Counted from the first letter of the stretch, positions 45,761 through 58,143 are shown. The stretch: 64,000 bases of DNA from Hofstenia miamia (GCA_900660155.1 CABFPE010000476.1:364930-428929), one strand, 5' to 3'. Notes: generated by a model not told the origin, from the sequence alone. Numbers and translations are program-made.

Positions 45761-47895
45761 TTGTTAGCCTAACCTAAGGTAGAAAGGTGCAAATGCAGAG
45801 GAAGCTATTCTGACCAAAGTAACAGTGGTGCAAAATTATAGAAATTTTACTTAGTGTAATTTTAGCTGAACAACATTTATTTGTAATCAAGGTCAAAAAA
45901 GAATTACAGCTAAAAATAATTTAGCTAAAAGTCATTTGCTTGGATTTTGGAAAAATTGATCCAAAACAGAAATTCAAAATTGTAATCAATTGTTTGATAG
46001 GGAAAATTGTTATTAAAAGACCTGTAAGTGATTTTAGTATTTTTATAGTATACCAGAAATTGTCATAATCAAAAACAAAGCTGTAATAGAGATCAGAATC
46101 AATAAACATCATTCCTAAATTACATTTAATTAATTGGATTTACTAATGAAAATAAGCAACTAAATTACTATGTAGCATTGGTGGTGGTGACTTTAGTGAT
46201 GGATGTTTATGTCATCTAGAATGATCAATTGATGACAATACTACTTTGTGTAATTACTGATCGCCATGAATATTACATAAATATCTAATTATGCCAATGG
46301 ACTCTGAATTCCAACAAAATGAGTGATTGTTCAATTTTGTTCAAAATTGTAATTTATTAATAACCTATACATTATTTAATTATTTTAATGATTATTACTC
46401 TGATGCCTTCTCATTTGATGAAAGATATTTGTATCAACAATGATTGAAGAAGAGAGAAGTAAACCTAAGCATCAAGCACATAAGTAGTAAATTAAACAAT
46501 TATAATTTGATAGAGTTTAGCTTAAACACAAAATGGCTTTCACCAATGCAGATCTTCACAGCCATTGAATAATAATAAAAGTTACTAATGAGAATGAATG
46601 TTATCATAAAATATCTTGGAAGAACTAGCATAGATCACAAGGCTTACACACTTATACTGCCTCAGACCAGCTGTCCCTCTTTAAGTAACTTTTACATTTA
46701 TGTCGAGTGTAGTGCTTAAAATGAATAGATTTTTGACAGAGCTTAATATTTTCGAAAAAAAGGTAGCCTCTATTTTTATTGACCCATTTTAGCTTTGAAC
46801 ACTATACAGAATTTGCATAAAATATGTTTCTTTGTTTCTTTTTGATATACACCCTGGTATTATATCAAGGGTGCATTAAAAGAAATTTAAACAGTGCCAT
46901 GTGACGTCATCAAATACCATGTGAAAGTGCAGCATAGATTATACACTATGCTTAACTGTAAGTGAAAGACGTTTTTTGCAAATTTATATATCTTAAAATT
47001 AATAGATCAACTAGCTCATCATCAATTCTTTAAATGCTATTGGTTTACTATGCAGTGCAAAAAAAATTTCTTTGTAGCCATAGTTGTTCATGGCTCAAAA
47101 TTTTGCAAAAAATTTTTACCCATACATCAATTTATAAAATTAAAAATGAAGTAGATGCAATTGAATTTAATTTCATGAAAATGCAAACTAGGGGATGTTC
47201 AATTACATAATCAATTCTAATTTTTTAATGCTAATACTATAAAATATTGTAAAGATCATATCAGTATCATTTGAATTTCTTGAGTCAATTTTGCATTTAA
47301 TGAATTTAAGAGTTAATTCGTGTGAACAAGGGAAATACCTTAAATTATTGAATATTAAAGAGGATCAAAACAAATTTTTTCCTTCAATGTATATAATAGA
47401 TGCTCGGCTAAATTCATCCATAAGTTTTATCTATATTTGATTTTTAAATGCTGGAGGCCCAAAAAACGCATTTAAGAAAGAAAACAATATTCATTTCAAG
47501 TATGTTTTATACTACATAATTGATTAATTCATTTTGTTTTGCTGTTGGAGGGCTATAACAAATTGTGCTACAATTTCTTGTAATTTTAAGTATTTTGTGG
47601 CCTGTGCATGAGGCTTTTATGATTTTTGGCAACTGGCCACACCCCCTCCTAATATTAACTTAGATCCACTCCTAAAATATCATAAGCTTTCACATTCAAT
47701 TAACAAGTATAACTAAAGTGCTAATTAAGCAAAAAATATTTTATAATCTCAGGACAAAACAGCCAATTTTTGGACAAAAGTTTTGTAATGTTCAGAACTG
47801 ATATTGGTTTACATTTCTTTGACTGTTCATCCATGTATGGGAAAATTTTAGCAACTGTTCTCACTCAAATTAGTTAATTTTGGACCTAAAGAATG
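45761..47895. other. AT-rich stretch, no gene seen
   Basis: No coding signal. A perfect cAMP-response-type octamer TGACGTCA lies at 46902-46909 between two CCATGTGA copies. A slightly GC-richer patch (47590-47680, GGCCACACCCCCTCC) may be a fragment of a small repeat. Confidence 0.5.
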
Positions 47896-49676
47896 AAGAA
47901 ATAATAAGAGTCAAAAGCAATTTATTAAATCTTGCTTGTACAAATGTAGAAAACGAAAATACAAAATCTATAAACTACAAATATATATATATATAAAAAA
48001 ATAAAAGTTTACAAAATATTATAAAGCACTAGTAGAAACCATGAGCACTCATTTGCATATTGCTATTTAGATATGTATGTAATCATTAAATGTGCTTGCA
48101 TTTCCTAGCATTTGTTGCATCCTTAACAAAAATTTTTTAGCCTGCTTTTGAAACACTTATATGACTTTGCATTCCTTATGAATAGGGGTAGAGAATTCCA
48201 TTGTTGGGATGCATTCAGGGAAAATGAGCTTTTGCTGTTTAGAATACTATGGTACTTTTTAGTTTGATTGCTTAATTTTAGGTAGTCATTCAGAAAATGA
48301 AGTGATTTGCGTTGGTTAACATATTTATACATGATGCACATAGTTTGAGATTGAATAGCATGTATAGTATCTATATTATTAAATTCATTACGTAGAGAGG
48401 AGATGGATTCGTGCTCTGGAATAAAATTTATTGTTCTTAAAGCCCAATTATAAATTTTAGTTAGGGATTTTCGTTGAGAAACACTTAGATTTTGAAATAG
48501 GAAACTGCAATATTGAAATTTACTGAGCACAAAAGCATTGATTACTTGTTTATGATAGTTATTACCTATTTCCCGAACTTGATAGAGCAGTTTAACACCG
48601 GATGCCATTTTTTTCAATTTAGCAGAAAAGAAGTTTGAAAAATTAAGGTTAGCGTCAATTTCTACACCTAAATAACTTACCAATTTTTTTGATGTATAGT
48701 GGTGTTGTCAATTTCGAGAGTAATTTTGTGCGACGTTGCATTGTCAGTAGGAGTAAATACTATAAATTGGGGTTTGTCAATATTTATTTTTATTTTGTTT
48801 TGCAAAAAATAATTTGAAAGCGACTCTACATCTTTTTGTAACAGTTTACTCGAATAAATGCATTTTTTGCAGTATTCAGGAGACAAGTATCATCAGAATA
48901 TTGATATAAGGTAGTTGAATTTATATGATCAGACATATCATTGACATATAGCGCAAAAGGTATAGGACCTAAAACAGTCCCTTGAGGAACACCACGTACG
49001 GTACCTAAAAAACTAGAGAATTTTTCACCTAATTTGACACGTTGTTGTCTATTGCATAAAAAGCTCATGATGAAGCATACCGAAGATGAGCTAAAACCTA
49101 GATTTAATAATTTATTTTGGGAAAATTTTGAAATCCATTGAATAAAATGCTTTACTAAGATATAGTAAAGCAAAAGTACTAGTCAATTGCTTGCTTAGAT
49201 TGAATTTAATTTTTTCTGTAATCGATAAAATTGCATCTGATGTGCATAAATTTGAATAGCAATTAATTTTTCAAATACTTTTAGAGAATGGATGAGTTAT
49301 ACTAATTGGCCTATAATTGCGAACTTCTAAATGATCTCCACTTTTAAAAACAGGTGTAACATCCGCATTTTTTAAGATTTTGGGGAAAATTGTCTGAAAT
49401 ACATTGATTAAAAGCAAAAAGTAGATGACTACCAAACACGTGTAAATTTTTTTTAGAACAAAATTCGGGAATCTATTAGATCCAATTGATTTATTCACAT
49501 CACTTTTTTTAAAAATATTTTTCAATTCATAATATGTCGCCATTCGAAAATCGAATTTTGAGTTACAATGTTTTTGTGAATGCTTGAGTTTTTTATCAAA
49601 TTTGCCAAATTTGAAATTTCCGAGATTTACAAAAGTTTCATTTAAGTGATTGGCTATTTCAATTTTGTTATTGCAA
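47896..49676 (-). pseudogene. LINE fragment L2 (jockey/CR1-like), RT and 3' end, decayed
   Basis: The minus strand reads from right to left. It has the pre-RT segment (LNETFVNLGNF, then RNYRPISI), and RT core motifs in 48826-49173: GVPQGTVLGP, FALYVNDMSDH, and YSDD where YADD or FADD is usual. Then come YLGVEIDANLNF and a C-terminal region (48123-48683) ending in WNSLPLFIRNAKSYKCFKSRLKNF, typical of jockey-superfamily LINE 3' ends. A 3' tail follows to about 47896. Several frame changes and a missing stretch of about 60 bp (compare 49678-49860) show decay. Such elements copy their RNA into DNA at the target site. Confidence 0.8.
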
Positions 49677-49677
49677 N
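49677..49677. other. Single-N contig join
   Basis: Sequence right of the N restarts at the equivalent of about 49170 and repeats L2 with an extra stretch of about 60 bp. Confidence 0.8.
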
Positions 49678-50126
49678 CAACAGTACTAGTCAATTGCTTA
49701 CTTAGATTGAATTTAATTTTTTCTGTAATCGATAAAATTGCATCTGATGTGCTATGACCTATGTGAAAACCAAATTGATTTTTTGACAGAATTTTGTTAT
49801 CATTAAGGTATCCATAAATTTGAATAGCAATTAATTTTTCAAATAAGAGAATGGATGAGTTATACTAATTGGCCTATAATTGCGAGCTTCTAAATAATAA
49901 TAAGAGTCAGAGAGAACAAATTTATTGCGCATTATATGTATACAATATCTACAAACTAACACATGACAAAAGAAAATAAACATGAACAAATTACTACAAA
50001 TTAATATGTACAATATATAATAATATAGTCAATGTTTGAGTGGATGTTTGTGTAGGTGCTCAATGTTGAATGTATGTTTCAAATGCATGAAGTGTATTAG
50101 CGTCCCCTAATGTATACTGTTTTATT
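49678..50126 (-). pseudogene. Second LINE L2 copy fragment and LINE-type 3' tail
   Basis: 49678-49890 repeats 49170-49330 (about 90% by eye) and includes a segment absent from the first copy. From 49891 a different stretch starts AATAATAAGAGTCAGAG, resembling the 3' tail at 47896-47960. Further right the minus strand shows YTLGDANTLHAFETYIQH, possibly the end of another LINE ORF. Confidence 0.6.
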
Positions 50127-50127
50127 A

Positions 50128-50128
<1 letters not shown>

Positions 50129-50161
<33 letters not shown>
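50129..50161. repeat. (AAT)n microsatellite
   Basis: Eleven AAT/ATA units lie between the LINE tail and the L4 fragment. Trinucleotide tails are common at LINE or SINE ends. Confidence 0.95.
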
Positions 50162-50162
<1 letters not shown>

Positions 50163-50632
50163 GGGCAGGTAGCCCAGTTGGTAGAGATGCAGATTGGTAA
50201 GCTGAGGTTAAGCAACTGTGATGGTGGTTAGCAAACTGACAACAGGCAGACTCCACAATCAGAATTGTGGACTCAAGAAGTGGAAGTATAGGATCCACAC
50301 AGACCAATGTACAATGGCATAAGTGGACAGATGAGCAGAAGAGGACAGCATTGGAGTATTACAGAATAAGCTGGCCAAATGAGAGGGGTTACAGGAAGAG
50401 AATGTTGGAAGAATGGATGAAGGCAAGAATGGGATTAGAAGTTACAGAGGAGAGACTTGCAGAGCAAGTGAGAAAGTTACAGTTGGATGAGAGTAAAGGG
50501 AAAAAGAGAGTTGAATAGGCTAAGCAAAGAGAAGATGAAGTGATAGATGTTGAGACAGAAGAGGCAGAAGCAGCAGAACCAGCAGACACTGAAACTGAAG
50601 CAGCAATCAAGGAAAAGCTGAAGGAAGAAATA
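50162..50632 (+). pseudogene. Non-LTR element L4, 5' fragment with tRNA-like leader (tentative)
   Basis: It starts GGGCAGGTAGCCCAGTTGG. TAGCCCAGTTGG fits the RNA polymerase III box A consensus, as in tRNA-derived leaders; I see no convincing box B. From about 50246 the plus strand reads through WTDEQKRTALEYYRIS, then NERGYRKRMLEEW, then TEERLAEQVRKLQ, before a stop at 50516 and a further acidic segment with AAIKEKLKEE. I recall this pattern (GYRKRM..W plus RLA-Q) from N-terminal parts of invertebrate non-LTR retrotransposon proteins. No RT follows: the sequence is cut off at about 50632 where L3 begins on the other strand. Confidence 0.5.
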
Positions 50633-53125
50633 GGTGTTATTGACAGTTACTCCCAAATAAATTCAAGAAGTGTCTGTTTTAATAACAGTACCATTAAGAG
50701 TATAATTACTATCAATACCATATTTGATTATAAAGCTTCATCTTGAATGTTGATGTTAGAGAAAATCATCCCTTTTGATTTTTCCCAATTGGCAATTAAG
50801 TTGAAATTATTGAACTGATCTTCTAAATCATTGATATTAACCTGAGCATCAATAAAATCTGTGCATACCTTTGAAGCCTTAATTGCAGAAATTATCAAGG
50901 TATCATCTGAATATCTAATAATGCTATGTTGTGCTTTTCCATGTACTTTTGTATGAGGCTGTTGCGTTTTTAGATTAATACTATTTGTATAATTAACAAA
51001 TAGAATAGGAGAGGCTGGTCCTCCTTGAGGAATTCCTACAATCATAGGCAGAACAGAAGACTTCTGACTGTTCATTGAGATAACTCTTTGTTCCTCCATG
51101 CAAATAAGAATGAAGCTAACTACTAAACCATTTCTTATCTTCATCTAAATTACAATCTATAATCGTTAAATAATTTGTTAGGTAAAACCATATTAAATGC
51201 TTAACTGAAATCCAGAAAGTTTACTCTGACAATTGTTGTTTCTTTGTCATCTAATTTGGTGATGACGTGATGCGGAAAAACAACAAGTGCAAATTGGTAG
51301 CCGTCGTTAGATTTCTGAAGTGCTCTAACACCAACTGGAATTACCAATATTTCAAGACATTTTGAGGGAATAGCAGTGAGACAAACTGGGCGAAGATTTG
51401 TATTATCCTTTTGATCAGCATTGGGTCTTTCAATAAGGGAAAACATTTGAAATTTTCCACTGAGGTGGGTGATATTGCTTATCAATTATGTCAATAAGAA
51501 TCACCATGAATATCTCAGCAAGATCATTTTCAAGCATATTGAATAACCATGATGGGAGTCCATCTGGCCTACTAGCCTTATCAATTTTACATTGACTAAA
51601 TACTTTGTGTACTTCAGAACACCGAAATTTAGCTGGTTTACAACTTGATTTTGAAAACTTATAACTTTGTAAGAGTTATCATTGAATCTTGTAAAAAAAT
51701 TGTTTAGTTCACATGCTCTATCAAATGTCACTAGAGGTTTTTCATTTTTATTCTTTGTAAATTTTTTCAATAATTGCCAAAGTTCGTTACCATTACTTTT
51801 CATTTGTTGAAACCTGAGATTTTGCTTAGAGAATACATATTTATTAATCTTTTGCTGATAATGGTTTCGTAAATTTTTGTTATTATTTTTATAGCAATAG
51901 TTTTTTCTTTGTATAATTTCTTCAAAATATTGTCATTCTTTACTGACAATTCATTCTCAGATATAACAACCTTTTTCTTAGGTACACAATTATCTATAAT
52001 ATATCCTAAATATTCGCTAACAGTGACAACAGTTTCCTCAACATCATTGGAATTATACAGTACATTCCAATCCGAGTTATCATGATCAGGCTGTTGTATC
52101 CGCCTCCAGTGTCTTTGTTTCTTAAAATTATTAGAATACCTTTATGGAAATGAGTCACAGGATTAATACCAAGAATAGGAAAATATTCAGTTGCAGTCAT
52201 CTTACCTTCTTCAGTCACATAAACCCAATCTAATATATTTTCTGAAGGCAAAAAAGTTGGAAAGTTTTCGTAAAACCCAAAATATTAAGCTTGTTAATAT
52301 GAGACACATTGATATCTCCAACTATCAGGACAAAAGCTCTAGGATGATCTATTCATAGCCCTTGAACAAGACCTTGCAATTTGGATTCTGCAAGTGATCT
52401 TTGAGATGAAGGTCTAATATAAACATTTATTAAAATAATACTCGTGTATTCTCGAGTTAAGAAAACTGGTCTAACCAGAACTGACAATACTTCCAATTCA
52501 ATATCCATATTGTTAAAAACACTTCTTACTAAAGGAATGTGTGATACCCATCTTTTATTAATATATAATAGAAGACCGCCTCCAGCATTTACTGCAATGC
52601 AGTCCTGCCTAAGTAAATATAATAATCCATCTAATTCAATAGATTTATCTGTAATTGAATCTACCAACTTTGTTTCTTGAAGGGCTATGAAACACAAATT
52701 GCTATGACTATGTGCAAACCCTTCTAACTGAAACAATTTGGAATTTATGCCATTGATATTACATGAATAACCATAAGGAAAAGTGAAACGTGATACATCA
52801 TTAAGTAAATTTTTGTCTTTATCTTTTTCGATGTGAGTCATTAAGATTCTTTAACACCATTATTATATAATTATAAATTTCTGATTTTTAGATGTTCTTT
52901 AGGTATTCCTGTTTTTGATAATTGCCAACGTTTTTTCAACAATAATTTCTCTCTTATGCGTTCTTCATTTGTCAAAACGCGAGTAATAAACCCCTTTTCT
53001 TTGTAATTTTTTAACTTGTATGCGTTAGCTAAAACTTTACGGGTATCCCATCTCGTTTTAAAAGTAACCAACAGAGATCTTGGTCGAGAAATATCTTGAA
53101 TATATCTACCAAGCCTCTGAATATC
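50633..53125 (-). pseudogene. LINE fragment L3: ORF1 end, endonuclease, reverse transcriptase, decayed
   Basis: The minus strand, from right to left, has an ORF1 end (52871-53125) with RLGRYIQDISRPRSLLVTFK and LANAYKLKNY, the RNA-binding type seen in many LINE ORF1 proteins. Next is an APE-type endonuclease (52353-52841) with CNINGINSK, CFIALQETKL and a glycine-rich GGGLLLYINK, then GDIN near 52300. A linker follows, then RT (50633-51485) with NLRPVCLTAIPSKCLE, VNFLDFS, GIPQGGPASPILF, YSDDTLI and IYLGV. Multiple stops and frameshifts interrupt it, for example between VNFLDFS and the following AFNMVLPNKL. The 3' end is lost at the L4 boundary. Jockey/CR1-like assignment is by motif memory only. 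Confidence 0.78.
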
Positions 53126-53639
53126 ATCAATTTAAATAATAGTAATATATTGTCAATCACGTTTCTATAAATGTGTTTACTATAAATTTCAGACACTACT
53201 GCTTATAAAAGCAAAAGGTTGCCTTATAAGATCTTGGTTGCTCTATTATTTACACATAGTTATCCAACTTAGCAAATTTATAGATTTTCTAAGAAATTTT
53301 CTTAAATCTCAAACATTCATTGCCAAGTCAATACAGATGGATGAAATTCCAGAGGCCCATTCTGACTAATATCTTTGGGACACTCAAAATTTCCCAAATC
53401 ATCACGATAAGCTTTTAAATATTTGAATTAATTTACCATGATAAATCGCACAATAGATTTAGACCAAATGTTTGCCAATGATTTACAAAATGAATCAATG
53501 GTTTGTTATGTTTTACCATTTTTGAAGGAGTTTGTGTGCTATTGCTGACACTATTTTATATGCTAATGAATTATCATTTTATAGTTTCAAAAATTCATTT
53601 TGATTACAACATTAAATTTTTTTAATATTATTAACTACA
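53126..53639. other. AT-rich stretch, no gene seen
   Basis: It may contain the decayed end of the Gypsy fossil to its right. Nothing is identifiable. Confidence 0.45.
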
Positions 53640-54400
53640 GGAATTCTTGATAACATATCTAAATTACCATTAAGTTTTCAAGGATCAAGGCACAGTCCAA
53701 AACCATATTCATTCACTCACACTATCTTTTACCAATATATTTGTACTTTGTTCAAAGTTATTGCACAGAGTATTTGTTGATTATCCATGTAAATCATAGA
53801 TTTGTGGCTAAGCAAATATGTATGAAAGAAGTATATTCTTTCAATAGATGAATAGTTTTCACGTATAGAAAGCTTGTTACTAGCATACCAGATTGGATAC
53901 TTTCATGTGGAAATATTGCTCAAAATAGCTACTAGTGATGCCTATGTGCTAAAAACAAATATTTTTTTACAAATCTGAGTAATGGAGCAAACATGCACTT
54001 TAAAGTGTTCTTGCAAATTTCAAAATCGGGAATTTTTAAATTCCATGCTAAATGAATGCCTTTTTAAGTAAACTCAGTTGAATGTAAAACAGTAGTTTCC
54101 TTAGAAATTTTCTATAGTAGTTTGTTAGATCTAGAAATTTTTGCATATATTATGAATTACATGACTTTGACCAGGTGTTACTGCTAAATTTTTTTTGGAT
54201 CAGGTTGGAACAATTTATCGAGATATTACCTTTCTAAAAAACACATTTTTCACAATTGATAGTAATTCCATGTTCCAAAAGACGTTTAAAATTGATGTCA
54301 AGATTATGTGTATGTTCTTCTAGTACTTTTGAATAAACATTGAGATCATCACAATTTAACTGAGAAAAGATTGCACATTCTTCTAAAGAACATCACACTA
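53640..54400 (-). mobile_element. Element D: Gypsy-like RT/RNase H fossil
   Basis: The minus strand preserves collinear Gypsy pol landmarks: an RT palm segment (54190-54400) with DDLNVYSKVLEEHTHNL and LLEHGITINCEKC, a thumb segment near 54080-54130 with NYYRKFLRKL, and an RNase H-like start near 53700-53760 with SEYGFGLCL. It looks more like mainstream Gypsy RT (LDDIIVYSKT type) than A or B. No LTRs, gag or integrase were found with it. It is heavily broken. Confidence 0.6.
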
Positions 54401-54559
54401 ATGTAACATTGAAGACTCTGTCGATACTGTAATATACAAGTGTGTTAATATCTAGCTTATTATGGAAAACAATCGCCATAAACATAAAGAACTTGGATTC
54501 TAGACCACAACTTCGAACTTCAAAAAAGTGAAAACCACCGAAATTCGATGAAAACTAAA

Positions 54560-54691
54560 CCAATAAATATGGAAAAAGTGAGATGCCGACAATGTGGACA
54601 GCAATGACATTTTAAGTCGGACTGCAAGACAGTTGTATATACAGCAGAAGATGCAAAAGAAATTGCCTTGCAAAGAGAAGAAGAAACTTAA
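54560..54691 (+). mobile_element. Gag nucleocapsid fossil, opposite strand to element D
   Basis: The plus strand encodes a zinc-knuckle segment beginning CRQCGQQ and a tail VVYTAEDAKEIALQREEET. It resembles the knuckle and acidic tail of element C (CKKCGQQ ... AEDAEEL). It is a small gag remnant; orientation shows it does not belong with the RT at 53640-54400 in simple order. Confidence 0.5.
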
Positions 54692-55564
54692 AACTAACTA
54701 AATCTATAACATGTATGTTTGTGCATGTGTGCACTTAGCACTTATATGTTGTAGTCCTTGTGGAATTTGTTTGAATAATACTTGTTCTATTCATAAGTAA
54801 GTGAAAAAACTTATTATTATTAGTTTTTTCATTTATAAGCATATTCTTGCAAGAAAATATTCATCTGAATTACTACTGTGTTAATTAACAGGAAATATTG
54901 ACATTTACTTAGTTCTTGTTATTCATTTAAAGATTTTAAGAGGTTCTTAGGAAATCAAGGAGGTAAAAATAATGCGCTTTATTGAACGGCAAATGGTTTT
55001 TGCCTTCGTGAAACGCCCATTAAATTAACAGTGTTGCAAAAAGCATTTACTTAAGTAATATAACCTAATTGCAAGCCTTTGACGAATACATTTAGTGTTA
55101 TGTTATTCTACATTTACTTCTAGTATATGCGATGTGACTTGGTCACACGCACTTTCCGTCTTTTGAAAAATTACATGTCATTCGTATGAAGCATTCTTTT
55201 AATTTTAAGAAATTCCGCAGATCTCAAAAAATTGCGAATTTCTTGAAATTTGAAATAACCCTATTGTGCCATGCTACATAACAAATTTATATAAAATTAC
55301 GTTTATTTAAGAATTCTCAAAGCAAATGGAGACAATATTTTTTTAAATAAGTACTGATAACAATCTTCTAGTAAGTTTCTATATTGCAAAATTATGCAAA
55401 CCAGTGAAAATCGTTATCCATAGAATATACTATTGTAATACTTTGTTTTCATAAGACGAAGTTATGCAGAAGAGGGCTGAAATATTAAATTCACAGTTAG
55501 GGGGGAGGGGGTTATTGAACTTTGGAATATGGGTCGAATATAAGTCAATGTTGAAAATCCTATT

Positions 55565-55567
<3 letters not shown>
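54692..55567. other. AT-rich stretch, no gene seen
   Basis: No motif-bearing frame or repeat recognised. Confidence 0.5.
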
Positions 55568-55596
<29 letters not shown>

Positions 55597-55864
55597 NNNN
55601 NNNNNNNNNNNNNNNNNNNNNNNNNNNNNNNNNNNNNNNNNNNNNNNNNNNNNNNNNNNNNNNNNNNNNNNNNNNNNNNNNNNNNNNNNNNNNNNNNNNN
55701 NNNNNNNNNNNNNNNNNNNNNNNNNNNNNNNNNNNNNNNNNNNNNNNNNNNNNNNNNNNNNNNNNNNNNNNNNNNNNNNNNNNNNNNNNNNNNNNNNNNN
55801 NNNNNNNNNNNNNNNNNNNNNNNNNNNNNNNNNNNNNNNNNNNNNNNNNNNNNNNNNNNNNNNN
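55597..55864. other. Assembly gap (268 N) inside (TA)n
   Basis: N run bounded by (TA)n at 55568-55596 and 55865-55895. Confidence 0.98.
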
Positions 55865-55895
<31 letters not shown>

Positions 55896-55898
<3 letters not shown>

Positions 55899-57725
55899 TT
55901 TCTTATGTGAAACTATACAAGTTTCAATAAAATCAGAATTACGTTATGCATTGGTTCTGTACATTGCGCCCAAATTAGATTGATTTTAGATTTTTCGCGA
56001 CTTCATATTTATTTTAAGACTATTGGAATTTCTTGAAATTTTTTTGCCAAATTTCAAGTTTACTAAACGAAAAATTTAAGAAGCTTCCAAGAACTTTTAA
56101 GGATTTTCTATGATTCTTAGAATTTATTGGAAATTTCTTTCAAGATTCTTCGAATATCTTAAATTTTTTTTGCCAAGTTCTTGTAAGTTTTTTCCAAGAA
56201 TATCTAAGAATCGTCCAAGATCTTCGTAAGATTTTCCACTTTTAATTAACTTGGGTTTCTTTAGTTAGCTATCAATTTATATTGTTTGCATATTTTACAA
56301 ATACATCAATTGCATAGTGATAGCGTCTAATTTTGAAACTTGAATTACCGAAGTTTTTTCAGTAGTACATCTTTGGATTTTTAAATGAATATTTTGCCAT
56401 GTTGTAAAATAAGACAAATATCACAATAGCTAACAAAAACAATGGAGAAATTACAAATGCAACACAAAGAGACAAATGTGCTATATAATTACAAATTAAA
56501 ATGAACATAAAGGTAATTGCAATTTATTTATAAATATGAAACTAATCTCATGCATTCAAGTTGAAAACAAGCATAAGATGTGCTTACTGAATTTTTCTGT
56601 TGTAACATAAAATTCACAAATTTAAGAGCATAAACTCTGCAGCTCTAAAAATTGCCAAAATATATACTTAAGAATAATTTTTCCATTTCAAAAATTTCAT
56701 TGAAATTTTTATACAAGCTCAAATAATAAAAATACTTTTTATAGTTTCTTGCATATTGTGTATTTTAAAAAATGTCACTTTTTGTAGCCAAGGCATACAT
56801 TCTTACTGAGAATTATAAATATTTTGAACGACAATGATAACATCCTGTTCCTCGACAGATATTTTTTGTGAAATTGACAAAGCTGTATAAAGTAGTTATT
56901 ACAATGCATGCATATAGAACTTTTCATAAATATTCCTAGAATATGTTTGTCTAATGTTTTGATTAACTGAGTTCTGAGCAGTGAATTGATTTTATATTTT
57001 AAACTCTTGCTTTTCTTGACTAGGGTTTCCTTAAATGAATTTTTAAAATTCTGTTTTAAACAAAAATAATTTACTTTACTTCTCAGAAAGGGCGAGGTTT
57101 CTTGTTTTATATGGATTTAATTTTTGTATTTTTAGGGTTCGCTACCTGTTATTCTTGAAATTGATTTTTCCTAAGAAGCTTTATTAAACATTTGTTGATA
57201 AAATTGCTTCAATGTCTGGGAAATTTGTAGTCTGTTAAGAAGATTCTGGTAAGACAACATTAAACTCCAATCTCTACAATCTTTTTATTTACGTTGGTTT
57301 CACAGATTTTTTTTTGATATAGTAATGCTATTGTTATAAAGTTTGGCACACAGGTACCATGGGATAAGAAACTTGAACAAATTCCAAAAAAAAATTATTG
57401 TTGATGTCAGATTTTTTTCAAAAAATTTAGTTGAAATGCTAAGAGATGTCTTATGTCTAACTAGCTAGTATTCCTGAGCAACTTTTAATCTTTTTCTATT
57501 CAAAAAACAAATTATAAGGCCTAGTAATAACTTAAGGCATATTACTTTGTAGTTATTAATGGTGATATCAGAATTTTTTGTAGCCAGCAGAGTATTTATA
57601 TTTCTATATTAAAATAAATGTCAATCACCATTGATACAATTGTCATAATTCCTTGACAAAAAATGCAGTGAAAAGATCAGCCAACCTTTCAAATTTGACT
57701 TAGAAAAAGTTAATAAAATTCACAT
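55896..57725. other. AT-rich stretch, no gene seen
   Basis: 56030-56250 is internally repetitive (variants of AAGATTCTT, CCAAGA and TTTTTGCCAA), a degenerate low-complexity patch. The rest shows no coding or RNA signal. Confidence 0.5.
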
Positions 57726-57743
57726 GGGGGTAAATTTACCCCC
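57726..57743. repeat. 18-bp perfect palindrome
   Basis: GGGGGTAAATTTACCCCC. GC-rich ends stand out in AT-rich surroundings. It could form a cruciform or be the core of a small inverted-repeat element. Confidence 0.9.
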
Positions 57744-58040
57744 GCACCTTTCAAAAGAATAGGGTTAAGCGGGTGCTTTATAATGAATATATTTAAATGT
57801 ACAATAATGCAAAGACAGAACTTGAAATAGTGTCTTTTATTTTAAACGCATATTCAGGATTATTTCTAAATTGAAAGAAGGGTAAATTAAAAGAGGTAAT
57901 TTTTAAAACCATGGTAATTATATTCAAAATACAATCTTAAAAAATTTAAGTTTGCATAAAATGTTTTCTAAAATACGAATCAAATTTACTGACAAATCAA
58001 AATTTAACTGGGCTTAGTCAGGGCCGACTAAATTGAAGAA

Positions 58041-58140
58041 TTCGTTCCATATGGAGTTAGACCTACACCCATTGTACCCAGTTTCAGCTCTGATTGCAAC
58101 ACTTATGATGTGAAAATTTATTAAGAACACCTTTAACAAT
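58041..58140 (+). repeat. Diverged direct repeat, copy 1 (partner 61901-62002)
   Basis: TTCGTTCCA, AGACCTA, CCCAGTTTCA, CTGATTGCAACACTTATG and TTTAACAATG align in order with 61901-62002 at about 70% by eye. The two copies bracket the hAT MITE and the piggyBac fossil. Confidence 0.7.
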
Positions 58141-58143
58141 GCT

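Noticed and set aside
50150-50260. Functional tRNA gene at the box A match
   Set aside because: No box B at the expected distance and no cloverleaf could be drawn by eye; it is at most a tRNA-derived leader.
50540-50746. Plus-strand frame continuing past 50632 as L4 protein
   Set aside because: From about 50633 the minus strand encodes the L3 LINE segment with IYLGV, so the plus-strand continuation is a shadow.
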